Part shown: one piece after another, positions 8,938-18,500 of the stretch | How positions within the stretch are numbered: position 1 is the stretch's first letter | Layout: each line of letters opens with the position of its first letter | NCBI RefSeq assembly: GCF_000717335.1 | Contig: NZ_JNYZ01000006.1 | Location: forward strand, 310,001-374,000 | Length of the DNA: 64,000 nt | Source of the DNA: Amycolatopsis jejuensis | Lineage (GTDB): Bacteria > Actinomycetota > Actinomycetes > Mycobacteriales > Pseudonocardiaceae | Reading direction: 5' to 3' | Made by a program: the position numbers and the translations under genes | Notes under the pieces: generated by a model | Told to the model about the DNA's origin: nothing | The model's database searches: none | The model's input: the letters and a program-made list of their open reading frames with translations, nothing else

Positions 8938-9785
8938 CGAGGGTGGACATGTTCGGCACGGCTTCCGGCCGCGGCAGCACGCTCGACGTGCTCGTCCCGG
9001 ACGGGCCGTGCGGCTCGCGTGACGGGGTCGCAGCCGACGCGGTGGCCGGTGCGGCCGCGCACGCGGGCACGACCGCCGACACGATCGAGAGTGTGCTCGT
9101 CGGCGAATGCTCCCGGGCGGAAAAGACTTTCTCCTCGCGGATCTTCAACACCGGCGGCGAGACCCCGTTCGGCATGCACTCGCTGGCGGGCACGGCCGCG
9201 CTCCTGGTCACCAGGGGCGTGCTCGCCCCGGGCGAGGTCGGGCGGAGGTCGGGCGGCGAATGCCAGTGGCTCACCACCGACGGCCGGACCGTCGAGGTGC
9301 CTTTCACCGGCCCGGTCGTGGACCACGAGATCCCGGCCGAACCGGCGGTGTTCGGTCCCTACGCCGGCTCGCCGCGGAGCTGCGGGGTCGGCCGGGCGTT
9401 CACTTTCGTGCGGGTCGGCGAAGATCCGCGGGCGCTGCCTGCCCCGGATGCGGCGCGGCTCGCGGTGCTCGGCCTCCGCGACCTGACCCTGTTCCGCTGG
9501 GATCCGGCCCGCCGGGAGGTACTGGCGCGGGTGTTCGCGCCCGGGTTCGGTCTCCCGGAGGATCCGGGCTGCCTCCCGGTGGCCGCCGCATTGGGACTCA
9601 TCGCACGGGGACTGGTCTCGGATGATCGGGCGCCGGTGACGATCCGCCAGGTGACCCTGGAGGGCACCGAATCGGTGCTGCACTGCGCCGGTTCGGTCCG
9701 GGACGGTACGGCGGAGCTGCGCGTCACCTCGCAGGTGCGGATCGTCGGGGACCTCGTCCCTGCCGGGAAGGCGGACCCGGTATGA
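8928..9785 (+). CDS. PhzF-family isomerase (LmbX/Apd5-like)
   Basis: A 285-residue PhzF/diaminopimelate-epimerase-fold protein. The PhzF signature is recognisable as RIFNTGGETPFGMHSLAGTA, and the acidic catalytic residue has a counterpart in ECSRAEKTF. The usual N-terminal GNP motif is not conserved (RGSTLDVLV), as expected for a divergent subgroup. In lincomycin and pyrrolobenzodiazepine routes the LmbX/Apd5 enzyme isomerises a double bond of the alkylproline diene. ATG 8928 lies 10 bases before the previous stop; its own stop overlaps the kynureninase start (ATGA). Confidence 0.85.
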   Translation: MRVTRVDMFGTASGRGSTLDVLVPDGPCGSRDGVAADAVAGAAAHAGTTADTIESVLVGECSRAEKTFSSRIFNTGGETPFGMHSLAGTAALLVTRGVLAPGEVGRRSGGECQWLTTDGRTVEVPFTGPVVDHEIPAEPAVFGPYAGSPRSCGVGRAFTFVRVGEDPRALPAPDAARLAVLGLRDLTLFRWDPARREVLARVFAPGFGLPEDPGCLPVAAALGLIARGLVSDDRAPVTIRQVTLEGTESVLHCAGSVRDGTAELRVTSQVRIVGDLVPAGKADPV

Positions 9786-11017
9786 CGACGTACCCCGGCC
9801 CCGCGACGGCCCCGCCTGCCTCCGGCGGGAACGAGATCCTTCGCCGGGACACCCTTGATCCGCTCACCTCCTACGCCCATGCCTATGCCACGGACGGAAC
9901 CGTGCACCTCAACGGGAATTCGCTGGGGCCGCCGCGGGCGGACCTGATCGGCGAGCTCGACCGGGTGGTGCGCGGCCAGTGGCCGCGATCCCAAGTACAG
10001 GCGTGGTTTCGCGACGGCTGGCTGGACCTGCCGCGCACCATCGGCGACAAGCTCGCTCCGCTGCTCGGCGCGGCGCCCGGGCAGGTGGTGGTCGCGGGCG
10101 AGACGACGTCGACGACGCTGTTCAACGCGCTGGTCGCGGCGTGCCGCCTGCGGGCGGACCGGCCGGTGGTGCTCGTCGAAGCGGCTTCGTTCCCGACCGA
10201 TCTCTACCTCGCCGCGTCGGTGGTCCGCTTGCTGGGGCGCGAACTCGTCGTCGAATCGGCGGAGGGCTTCGATTCTTTCCTGCACACGCACGGGGCACGG
10301 GTGGCGGTCGCGGTTGCCTCGCCGGTGGACTTCCGCACCGGGGAACGGCGCGAAATCGGGCCCACGACTGCGCGGTGCCACGCGGCCGGGGCCATCGCGC
10401 TCTGGGATCTCAGCCACGCGAGCGGTGTGCTGCCGGTGGACCTCGACCCGAGCGAGGTGGACCTCGCGATCGGGTGCGGATACAAGTACCTCGGCGGCGG
10501 GCCGGGAGCGCCCGCGTTCCTCTACGTCGCCGCTCGTCTCCAGCCGGAGGTGGATTTCCCGCTTTCGGGATGGCACGGGCATGCCCGGCCGTTCGCGATG
10601 GCACCGGCGTTCGAGCCGGCCCCGGGCATCGACCGGGGGCGGACGGGCACCCCGCCGCTGCTGAGTCTCGTCGCCTTGAACCACGCCCTCGACCCGCTGC
10701 TCGAGGTGGGGATCGATGCCTTGTACCGGCGCAGCCGGGAGCTCGCCGGGTCTTTCCTCGACTGTCTCGGCGCGCGCCGTCCCGATCTGCTGGACCGCCT
10801 GGTCTCGCCGCGGGACGCGGAGCGCCGGGGCGGGCATCTCGCACTGCGGATCCCCGGCGCCGAACGGATCGAAGAAGAGCTCCGAGGTCGTGGCGTGCTC
10901 GTCGATTCGCGGCCGCCGGACCTGATCCGCTTCGCCTTCGCTCCGCTGTACGTGACGCACGTGCAGGTACAGCGCGCGGTCGGCGAGCTGTGCCAGGTCG
11001 TGGGTGAAACGCCATGA
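9782..11017 (+). CDS. kynU: Kynureninase
   Basis: A 411-residue PLP fold-type I enzyme. LNGNSLGPPRADLI near the N-terminus, DLSHASGVLPVDL, and the PLP-lysine region GCGYKYLGGGPGAPAF are diagnostic for kynureninase. It cleaves (3-hydroxy)kynurenine to (3-hydroxy)anthranilate and alanine, giving the aryl unit loaded by the first NRPS. The gene starts the kynurenine block (kynureninase, dioxygenase, methyltransferase, formamidase), with ATGA overlaps at both ends. A second, primary-metabolism copy may exist elsewhere; this one is clearly cluster-dedicated. Confidence 0.95.
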   Translation: MTTYPGPATAPPASGGNEILRRDTLDPLTSYAHAYATDGTVHLNGNSLGPPRADLIGELDRVVRGQWPRSQVQAWFRDGWLDLPRTIGDKLAPLLGAAPGQVVVAGETTSTTLFNALVAACRLRADRPVVLVEAASFPTDLYLAASVVRLLGRELVVESAEGFDSFLHTHGARVAVAVASPVDFRTGERREIGPTTARCHAAGAIALWDLSHASGVLPVDLDPSEVDLAIGCGYKYLGGGPGAPAFLYVAARLQPEVDFPLSGWHGHARPFAMAPAFEPAPGIDRGRTGTPPLLSLVALNHALDPLLEVGIDALYRRSRELAGSFLDCLGARRPDLLDRLVSPRDAERRGGHLALRIPGAERIEEELRGRGVLVDSRPPDLIRFAFAPLYVTHVQVQRAVGELCQVVGETP

Positions 11018-11799
11018 GCCGGACGGCGGAATACGTGGCCTACGGCCGAATGGACCAACTGCACGAGCTTCAGCAGCCGCGCAGCGATGCCCGCGGCGAG
11101 CTGAATTTCCTTCTGCTCAGCCATGTCAAGGAGTTGCTGTTCCGCGCGGTGACCGACGATCTCGGCCACGCCCGGTACGCGCTGGAACAGGACGACGCCG
11201 CCGGTGCCTGCGTGGCGCTGGCCAGGGCGGCCCGCACTCAGCGGGTGCTCGTGGCCTGCTGGGAATCGATGAACGGCATGTCGGTCGACGAGTACGCGGC
11301 TTTCCGGCACGTCCTCGAAAACGCCTCCGGAGTACAGAGTTTCGCTTACCGCGCCCTGGAGTTCGCGATGGGGAACCGGCCGCCGGAGCAGGTCGCGGCG
11401 GTGGCCGTGGACGGCCACGAATCCCTGCGCGCCGAGCTGGCGAAACCGTCGGTGTACGACGCGGCCCTGCGGCATCTGGCCCGCCAGGGGTTCGCGATCC
11501 CGGTGCCCTGCCTGGAGAAACCGGCCGATCGGCAGCATGAGCCGGACGTGCTCGTCGAGGACGTCTGGCTGGAGATCTACCGGGATCCCGGGCAGCACCG
11601 GGAAGCGCACCGGCTGGCGGAGTGCCTGCTGGAGGTCGCCTACCAGTTCTCGCAGTGGCGGGCGGTGCATCTGCTCGTCGTCGAACGGATGCTCGGCGGC
11701 AAGAGCGGTACCGGCGGCAGCGACGGGGCCGCCTGGCTCCGGGCGATCAACGAGCATCGCTTCTTCCCGGAGCTGTGGACCTTCCGCACCCGGTTGTAG
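11014..11799 (+). CDS. kynA: Tryptophan 2,3-dioxygenase
   Basis: A 261-residue haem dioxygenase that opens the indole ring of L-tryptophan to N-formylkynurenine, the entry step to the anthranilate half of the product. Family landmarks are LNFLLLSHVKELLFR (substrate helix), FAYRALEFAMGN, and WRAVHLLVVERMLGGKSGTGGSDG with the axial His in RAVH and the GTGGS loop. It starts four bases inside the kynureninase stop (ATGA). The length is near the family norm, and the key elements are intact. Confidence 0.94.
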   Translation: MSRTAEYVAYGRMDQLHELQQPRSDARGELNFLLLSHVKELLFRAVTDDLGHARYALEQDDAAGACVALARAARTQRVLVACWESMNGMSVDEYAAFRHVLENASGVQSFAYRALEFAMGNRPPEQVAAVAVDGHESLRAELAKPSVYDAALRHLARQGFAIPVPCLEKPADRQHEPDVLVEDVWLEIYRDPGQHREAHRLAECLLEVAYQFSQWRAVHLLVVERMLGGKSGTGGSDGAAWLRAINEHRFFPELWTFRTRL

Positions 11800-11867
11800 G
11801 CACGACCGGCGCGACGGCCGGAAGAACTTGTGCGGTATGCCAACCCGACCCGATGGGGAGCTGTGTG

Positions 11868-12911
11868 ATGACGAAGCCGGTTGACCTCAGTTCGCTCGTC
11901 CCGGTGCTGTTCGGGTTCGCGGCTTTCCAGCAGCTGCGGGCCGCGTCCGAACTCCAGTTGTTCGAATACCTGTCACAGCAGGGGCCGGCCGGCAGCGACG
12001 AGGTCGCCGCCGGGCTCGGCCTTCCTGCCCGGTCCGCGCGCACCCTGCTGCTGGGCACGACGGCGCTCGGCCTCACCGAACGCACCGGGGACCGGTACGT
12101 GCCGAGCGCGGCCATCCGCGCCGCGATCGACGACGGTACCTGGCCGCATCTGCGCAGCATCATCGATTTCCAGCACCGGCTGACCTATCTTCCGGCGCAG
12201 GAGTACGCCGAATCGCTGCGGGCAGGCCGGAACCTCGGCCTCGCGCACCTGCCGGGGTCGGGCCACGACCTCTACACCCGGCTCGAGGAGAACCCGGAGC
12301 TGGAGAACCGGTTCTACCAGGGCATGCATTCGTGGTCCGAGCTGTCCAATCCGGTGCTGCTGCGGCAGGTCGACTACCGGGGGGTGACCAGCGTCCTCGA
12401 CGTCGGCGGCGGGGACGCGGTCAACGCGATCGCGCTGGCCAGGGCCCATCCACAGCTGAAGGTGACGGTGTTCGACCTGGAGGGCGCCGTCGAGCTGGCG
12501 CGCGACAACGTCGCGGCCGCCGGGCTCGGCGACCGGATCGACGTCGTGGCGGGCGACATGTTCGCCGAGCCGATGCCGGGCGGCCACGACCTCGTGCTGT
12601 TCGCCCACCAGCTGGTGATCTGGTCGCCGGAACAGAATGTGGCGTTGCTCGGGCGCGCCTTCGAGGCCCTGCCTCCCGGCGGCCGGGTGGTCGTGTTCAA
12701 CGCCTTCGCCGACGACGATGCCACCGGCCCCTTGTACACCGCACTGGACAACGTGTACTTCACCGTACTGCCGTTCGAGGAGTCGACCATCTACCCGTGG
12801 CGTGATCACGAAGAATGGCTTGCCGCAACGGGTTTCGCGGACATCACCCGGATTCGCAGCGAAGGCTGGACCCCGCATGGCGTCATCGAGGGGCGCAAGC
12901 CCGGTGAGTGA
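11868..12911 (+). CDS. SAM-dependent methyltransferase, probable 3-hydroxyanthranilate/kynurenine C-methyltransferase
   Basis: A 347-residue methyltransferase of the O-methyltransferase family 2 fold. The N-terminal dimerisation domain (about 1-110, FAAFQQLRAASELQLFEYL) is followed by the SAM domain with VLDVGGGDAVNAIALA, an acidic VFDLEGAVELA strand and AGDMFAEPMPGGHD. ATG 11868 has GGGGAG seven bases upstream. Its place inside the kynurenine block suggests aromatic-ring methylation like SibL of sibiromycin (C4 of 3-hydroxyanthranilate). Phenol O-methylation, as needed for tomaymycin-like products, cannot be excluded from sequence alone. Confidence 0.86.
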   Translation: MTKPVDLSSLVPVLFGFAAFQQLRAASELQLFEYLSQQGPAGSDEVAAGLGLPARSARTLLLGTTALGLTERTGDRYVPSAAIRAAIDDGTWPHLRSIIDFQHRLTYLPAQEYAESLRAGRNLGLAHLPGSGHDLYTRLEENPELENRFYQGMHSWSELSNPVLLRQVDYRGVTSVLDVGGGDAVNAIALARAHPQLKVTVFDLEGAVELARDNVAAAGLGDRIDVVAGDMFAEPMPGGHDLVLFAHQLVIWSPEQNVALLGRAFEALPPGGRVVVFNAFADDDATGPLYTALDNVYFTVLPFEESTIYPWRDHEEWLAATGFADITRIRSEGWTPHGVIEGRKPGE

Positions 12912-13761
12912 ACCGAACCTGCTCGACCGGGAATACATGCCGAGCCGGCTCGCCCGTGACCCGGCCGGGTCGCTCCGCCGGTACCGGACCCGCAGCGACG
13001 AGGCCCGGGCGCGGCTGGAGGTGCGCGAAGCGGTGCCGTACGGGTCTGCTGCCGTCGAACGCTGTCACGTGTTCCCTGCTGCGGCGCGGCCGGGAGCCGG
13101 GGCACCGGCACTGGTTTTCGTGCACGGTGGGCACTGGCAGGAGTCCGGGATCGACGAAGCGTGCTTCGCGGCGGAGCACGTCGTGGCCTACGGATTCGCT
13201 TATGTGGCGGTGTCGTACGGCCTCGCGCCCGATCGGACGGTGCCGGACATGATCACTTCGGTCCGGGCGGCGCTGACCTGGCTCGCCGAAACCGGGCCGG
13301 TGCACGGGATCGACCCGGACCGGATCCACGTGGCGGGCAGCAGCGCGGGTGCGCACCTGCTCGCCGCGGCCCTCGCCGGCCCGGTGGCCCCGCGGGTCCG
13401 CAGTGCCTGCCTGCTGAGCGGGCTGTACGACCTCAGCGAGATTCCGTGGACCTCCGTCAACGACGCGGTCGGCCTGTCTCCCGGTGCCGCCCGGGAATGC
13501 AGCCCGCTCGGCATGCCCGCTCCGCGGTGTCCGGCGGTCCTGCTGGCGGCCGGCGAGTACGAGACCGACACCTACCGGTGCCAGCAGGCGCGGTACGGGG
13601 AATACCTCGCCGCGCTCGGGGTCCCGGTGACGACCTGGTCGGTGCCCGACCGGGACCACTTCGATCTGCCCCTCGACCTGGCGGACCCGGCCACCCTGTT
13701 CGGCCGGATCAGCATGCAGCACTTCGGGATGGCGAAATCCTTTCCCGGGAAGGAACGGTGA
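12904..13761 (+). CDS. Kynurenine formamidase (arylformamidase, alpha/beta hydrolase)
   Basis: A 285-residue alpha/beta hydrolase with the oxyanion HGG motif (VFVHGGHWQE) and nucleophile elbow GSSAG (VAGSSAGAHL) typical of eukaryote-like arylformamidases. The C-terminal RDHFDLPLDL supplies the catalytic His. It removes the formyl group of N-formylkynurenine between the dioxygenase and monooxygenase steps. GTG 12904 overlaps the methyltransferase stop by 8 bases, and NRPS 1 begins 9 bases after its own stop. The family call is firm; the substrate follows from context. Confidence 0.87.
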   Translation: MSEPNLLDREYMPSRLARDPAGSLRRYRTRSDEARARLEVREAVPYGSAAVERCHVFPAAARPGAGAPALVFVHGGHWQESGIDEACFAAEHVVAYGFAYVAVSYGLAPDRTVPDMITSVRAALTWLAETGPVHGIDPDRIHVAGSSAGAHLLAAALAGPVAPRVRSACLLSGLYDLSEIPWTSVNDAVGLSPGAARECSPLGMPAPRCPAVLLAAGEYETDTYRCQQARYGEYLAALGVPVTTWSVPDRDHFDLPLDLADPATLFGRISMQHFGMAKSFPGKER

Positions 13762-13770
13762 CCTCGCGCG

Positions 13771-15540
13771 ATGAAGAAACCCGTGACTGCCGCGCCGGCC
13801 GGCGAGACGATCTGCGCCGCCTTCGCACGCACTGTGCTGGAATACCCGGTACGGGAAGCACTTTCCGACGGTGAGACCGTACTGACCTACCTGGATCTGG
13901 ATGCAATCAGCAACCGGATCGCGCGGGTGCTCCGTGACCGCGGCCTGGTCCCCGGCGACCGCGTCGGGGTGCACTTCGACCGCTGCCTCGCGACCTACCA
14001 GGTCTTCCTCGGCGTCCTGAAAGCCGGTCTCGTGGTGGTGCCGTTCAATCCCCGGCACCCGGCCGCCCACCGGGAGCGGATGTGCCGGATCGCCGGACTC
14101 GCCTTGACGGTGACCGGGTCCGGTCCGGTCGACGGCCTCCCGGATGCGGACTGCCTCCCGCTCGGCAAACTGCTCTCCGCGGCCGCGGCCGTGCCAGGGG
14201 AACCGCCGGACAGCGGGGTGGATGCCGATGCGCCCGCCTTCGTCCTGTTCTCCTCCGGGTCGACCGGCGAGCCCAAGGGGGTGGTCATCGCCCACCGCGG
14301 CATCGCGCGGGTTTCCCGGCATCTCACCGGTTTCACCCCCGGGCCCGAGGACCGGTTCCTGCAGCTCGCGCAGCCCGCCTTCGCCGCGTCGACCACCGAC
14401 ATCTGGGGTTGCCTGCTGCGCGGCGGACGGCTGACGGTCACCCCGCAGGACATGCTTCCGCTCGGCGATCTCGCCCGTACGGTGCGCCGCGAGCAGATCT
14501 CGGTGCTGAACCTCTCGGCAGACCTGTTCGGCCTGCTCGTCGAGCACCACCTCGACGTGCTCGGCGGGGTCCGGTCGGTGATCGTGAGCGGTGACTTCCC
14601 CTCGGCGCAGCACCTCGGCCGGGCGCTCGGCGCGATGGACGGCGGGGACCTGTTCAACGCCTTCGGGTGCACCGAGAACTCCGCGCTGACCGCGGTGCAC
14701 CGGGTCTGCCCGGAAGACCTTTCGACGGCGGAAATCCCGGTCGGGCGGCCGATGCCGGGGGTGGAGATGTCGGTGCGGACCGGGACGCTCGGCGCCTGCC
14801 CGCCCGGTGAGATCGGCGAGCTGTGCATTGCCGGGGACGGCGTCGCGCTGGGCTATCTCGGCCCGCCCGAGCTCACCGCGCGGAAGTTCGTCCGGCACGA
14901 GGGCAGGCTGCTGCTGCGCACCGGGGACCTGGCGAAGGTGACCGGGGACGGCGAGATCGTGCTGGCCGGCCGGACCGATCAGATGGTGAAGATCCGCGGG
15001 TTCCGGGTCGAGCCGCGGCACGTCGAGATGGCCGCCGAGACGGTGCCCGGCGTCGGCCAGGCGGTGGTGCAGGCCGTGCCTGCCGACGGCGCGGCCGACC
15101 GGCTCGCCTTGTGGTGCGTGCCGTCGCCCGGCCATCGCGTCGCCGAACGGGATCTGCTCGCGGGACTGCGGACCCGGCTGCCGGACTACATGGTCCCGCC
15201 CGTGGTGCGCGTCCTCGACGCGTTCCCGCTCAACGCCAACGGCAAGATCGATCGCCGCGAGCTGGTGTCCGGGCTGGCCCCTTCCCGTCCCCGGGCGGAG
15301 CAACCGGCGGACCGGCTCACCGCGGTCGTGGCGCTCACCCTGTCCGAGGCGCGCGACGGTGCGGAGATCGGACCCGATGACGATCTGCTCGAAAACGGGA
15401 CCACGTCACTGGACCTGATCGATTTCGGGGCGCGGCTGGAGGACGTGGTGGGGGTCGCGCTGGCGCCCGGAGAGATCGTCGAGGCCGGCACCGTGCGCGC
15501 CGTCGTGTCGCTGATCCGCACCAAACGGAACCGGGTGTGA
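13771..15540 (+). CDS. NRPS loading protein, A-PCP, anthranilate-activating (TomA/SibE-like)
   Basis: A 589-residue two-domain NRPS. Adenylation motifs run A3 FSSGSTGEPKG (from residue 161), A5 NAFGCTEN, A7 LRTGDLA, A8 GRTDQMVKIRGFRVEP and A10 NANGKIDRR. At the A4 position (PAFAASTTDIWG) Ala205 replaces the Asp that normally salt-bridges the alpha-amine, as expected for an aryl acid substrate. The C-terminal carrier domain carries Ser546 (ENGTTSLDLI) for phosphopantetheine. It should activate a substituted anthranilate and hold it as a thioester for the next protein. The next gene starts one base after its stop. Confidence 0.93.
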   Translation: MKKPVTAAPAGETICAAFARTVLEYPVREALSDGETVLTYLDLDAISNRIARVLRDRGLVPGDRVGVHFDRCLATYQVFLGVLKAGLVVVPFNPRHPAAHRERMCRIAGLALTVTGSGPVDGLPDADCLPLGKLLSAAAAVPGEPPDSGVDADAPAFVLFSSGSTGEPKGVVIAHRGIARVSRHLTGFTPGPEDRFLQLAQPAFAASTTDIWGCLLRGGRLTVTPQDMLPLGDLARTVRREQISVLNLSADLFGLLVEHHLDVLGGVRSVIVSGDFPSAQHLGRALGAMDGGDLFNAFGCTENSALTAVHRVCPEDLSTAEIPVGRPMPGVEMSVRTGTLGACPPGEIGELCIAGDGVALGYLGPPELTARKFVRHEGRLLLRTGDLAKVTGDGEIVLAGRTDQMVKIRGFRVEPRHVEMAAETVPGVGQAVVQAVPADGAADRLALWCVPSPGHRVAERDLLAGLRTRLPDYMVPPVVRVLDAFPLNANGKIDRRELVSGLAPSRPRAEQPADRLTAVVALTLSEARDGAEIGPDDDLLENGTTSLDLIDFGARLEDVVGVALAPGEIVEAGTVRAVVSLIRTKRNRV

Positions 15541-15541
15541 G

Positions 15542-18500
15542 ATGACCGCACCGAGCAAGCGATCCGCACCCGGCGCCGGGCGTTTCCCCGCTTCGCCCGC
15601 GCAGCCCGGCCTCTGGTTCGCGAGCGTCCACAGCGCCGACCCCACGGCGTACAACCAGCCTCTGCTGCTGCGTCCGGGAGTGCTGTTGGACCACGCCGTG
15701 CTCGTCGAGGCGCTGCGCGCGGTCCACCGGGCGCACTCCGCGCTGCGCACCACGTTCGAAACGGATGACGGCGGTGAGCTGAGCCAGGTCGTGCACGAGG
15801 TGCTCGATCCGATCGTCGACACGTGCGACCACCGCGGTCGGGGTACCTCGGACTGGGTGGCGGCTCAGGTCGCGGAGGTCGCGGCCACCGTCTTTGACCT
15901 GCACACCGGGCCGCTGGTCCGCGTGCGGCACCTCCGGCTCACCTCCCGGCGCCGGAGCGTGCTGGTGTTCAACATCCACCACACGGTGTTCGACGGGATG
16001 TCCTTCAAGCCTTACCTCCGTGCGGTCGAAGCGGCGTACACCGCACTCGCGGCGGGCCGCGAACCGGCGATCCCGGCGTGCCGCCAGTCGGTCGAGTCCT
16101 ACGCGCGCTGGTCCGAGCGATGGACCGGCGCCGGCATGCCGGAGTACTGGCGGCGCACACTGGCGGACGCCCCGGCGCCGCGGCCGGTCGGGCTGCCGGG
16201 CGAGGGGCCGCCTGCCCACATCGTCCGCAGCGTCGCCCTCGACCCGGTGCTGTCGGAGCGGGTTGCCGGATTCTGCCGGGCCGAGGGCATCACCACGAGC
16301 ATGTTCTTCGTCGCGATCGGGTTCGTGCTGCTGCACCGGCAGACCGGCCACGACGACGTGCTCCTGGGAATGCCGGTCACCGTGCGCCGGGGCGGGGACG
16401 CGGACGTGCTCGGGCACCTCACCAACACCGTCGTGCTCCGGCACCGGCTCGGGGCCGGAGCGACCGCGCGGGACGTCCTCCGCTCGGTGAAGGACGAAAT
16501 GCTCGGCGCGCTCCGGTACCGGGACACCCCGCTCGAGGCCGTGGTGAGCGACCTCCGTGCGGCGGGAGCCGGCATCGGCGGCGCCGGCGACCTCTTCCGC
16601 ACCATGATCACGGTGATGCCGTCGGGGTCTCGCCGGCTGGCTCTCGGCGCCTGGGACGTGGACACGTGGGAGCACGTGCCGCCGGGGGCGAAGTACGACC
16701 TGGCGATCCTGGTGGACGAGACGCCGGGCCGGTACACGCTGGTCGTCGAGCACCGGACGGCGGCTGCCGACGGCGAGAGTTTCACCGGTTACCTGGCCCA
16801 GCGCCTGCCGGTCCTGATCGCGAGCGTGCTGGACGACCCGGGCACGCCGGTGGGTGACCTCCGCTGGATCGGCGGCGAGGAAGAGCGGGCGATCGCCGGA
16901 TTCTGCGCCCGGCAGGCCGCGGCGCCGGAACCGGGCCCCGCGGCGGCGGACCTGGTCGTCTCGGCCGCCGGGGCGTTTCCGGCCGCCCCGGCGATCGTGG
17001 TGGACGGCGTCGCGACGGACTACGCCGAGCTGGAGCGGCGGGCCGGCGTGGTGGCCGCGGAACTGGCCGCGCGGGGGGTCCGGCCCGGTGAGCCGGTCGC
17101 GGTCCTGATGCGCCCCGGCGCCGATCTGGTGGTCACGATCCTCGGCATCCTCCTGGCCGGCGCCGGTTACGTCGTGCTCGACGCCGATCATCCACCCGAG
17201 CGGCAGCGGTTCGTACTGCACGACTGCGGTGCGCGGATCCTGGTGCACGCCAACGGGATCGGCCTCACCGGGCTGCCCGCGGGGGTGGAGGTGTTCGGCC
17301 TGTGCCAGGCCGGTGCTGCGCCATCCCGGGTGCGCACCTCACCGGCGGACCCGGCCTATCTCGTCTACACCTCCGGCTCGACGGGACGGCCGAAGGGCGT
17401 GCCGATGCCTCAGGCCACGCTGGTGAATCTGGTCCGCAATCAGGAAATTCTTTCCTCGGGGCGCCGGCTGACCACCCTGCAGTACATGCCGCCGGCCTTC
17501 GACGTGTTCACCCTCGAGGTCTTCGGAACCCTGTGCAGCGGAGGCACTTTGGTGATCCCCCCGGCCGGCGCCCGCACCGATTTCGGGGAACTGGCAGCGT
17601 TCATGGCCGCGCAGCGGATCGAGCGCGCCTATTTCCCGTACGTGGTGCTCCGCGAGCTCGCCGCGGTGGTGCGGTCGTCCGACAGTGGCTTGGCTGGCCT
17701 GCCTGATCTGCGCGAGGTGTACGTCACCGGCGAGCAGCTGGTGGTGACCGAGGACCTCCGGGAGATGTTCCGGCGAAACCCGCAGGCACGGCTGATCAAC
17801 GCGTACGGGCCGTCCGAAGCCCATCTCTGCAGTGCGGAGCGGCTTCCGGCGGACCCCGGTACCTGGCCCGCGCTTCCGTCGATCGGACGGGTGGTCGACG
17901 GCATCGACGCGTACGTGCTGAGCGATGCGGAGACGCCCCGGCGAGCCCCGTTCGGGGTGGAGGGGGAACTCTGTGTTGCCGGGCCGGTCGTCTCATCCGG
18001 GTACGTCGGCCTGCCGGAGATCACGCGCCGGGCCATGGTGCCCGATCCCTTCGTGCCGGGACGGACCATGTACCGCACCGGGGACGTCGTGGTGCTCGCG
18101 GCCGACGGGCGGCTGCACTACCACGGCCGGGCCGACGACCAGGTCAAGATCCGCGGGTACCGGGTCGAGCCGGGCGAGGTCGAGGCGGCGCTGGAGCGGG
18201 AGCTGGCGGTGACCGCGGCGGCGGTGATCGCCGTCCCGGACGGTGGTGACCGGGTGCTGCACGCTTTTGTCCAGAGCGGCACGCCGCTTCCGCCGGACTG
18301 GCGGGCCCGCCTCGGCGTGGTGCTGCCGAGCTACCTCATCCCGCGCACGATCACCCGCGTCGACGAGTTTCCGTTGACCTCGAACGGAAAAACCGACCGC
18401 CGCGCGCTGATGACGGTCCACCGGGCCGGCGCGGCCGCCTCCGCCGGGACCGGCGAACCGGCCGCCGGCTGGACCGGCGCCGAACGGGAGATGGCCGGGC

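Noticed and set aside
6681..9785. Reading the cluster as lincomycin- or hormaomycin-type because of the LmbB1/B2/X/Y-like genes
   Set aside because: The complete kynurenine branch, the aryl-loading A-PCP protein and the reductase-terminated second NRPS do not belong to those pathways.
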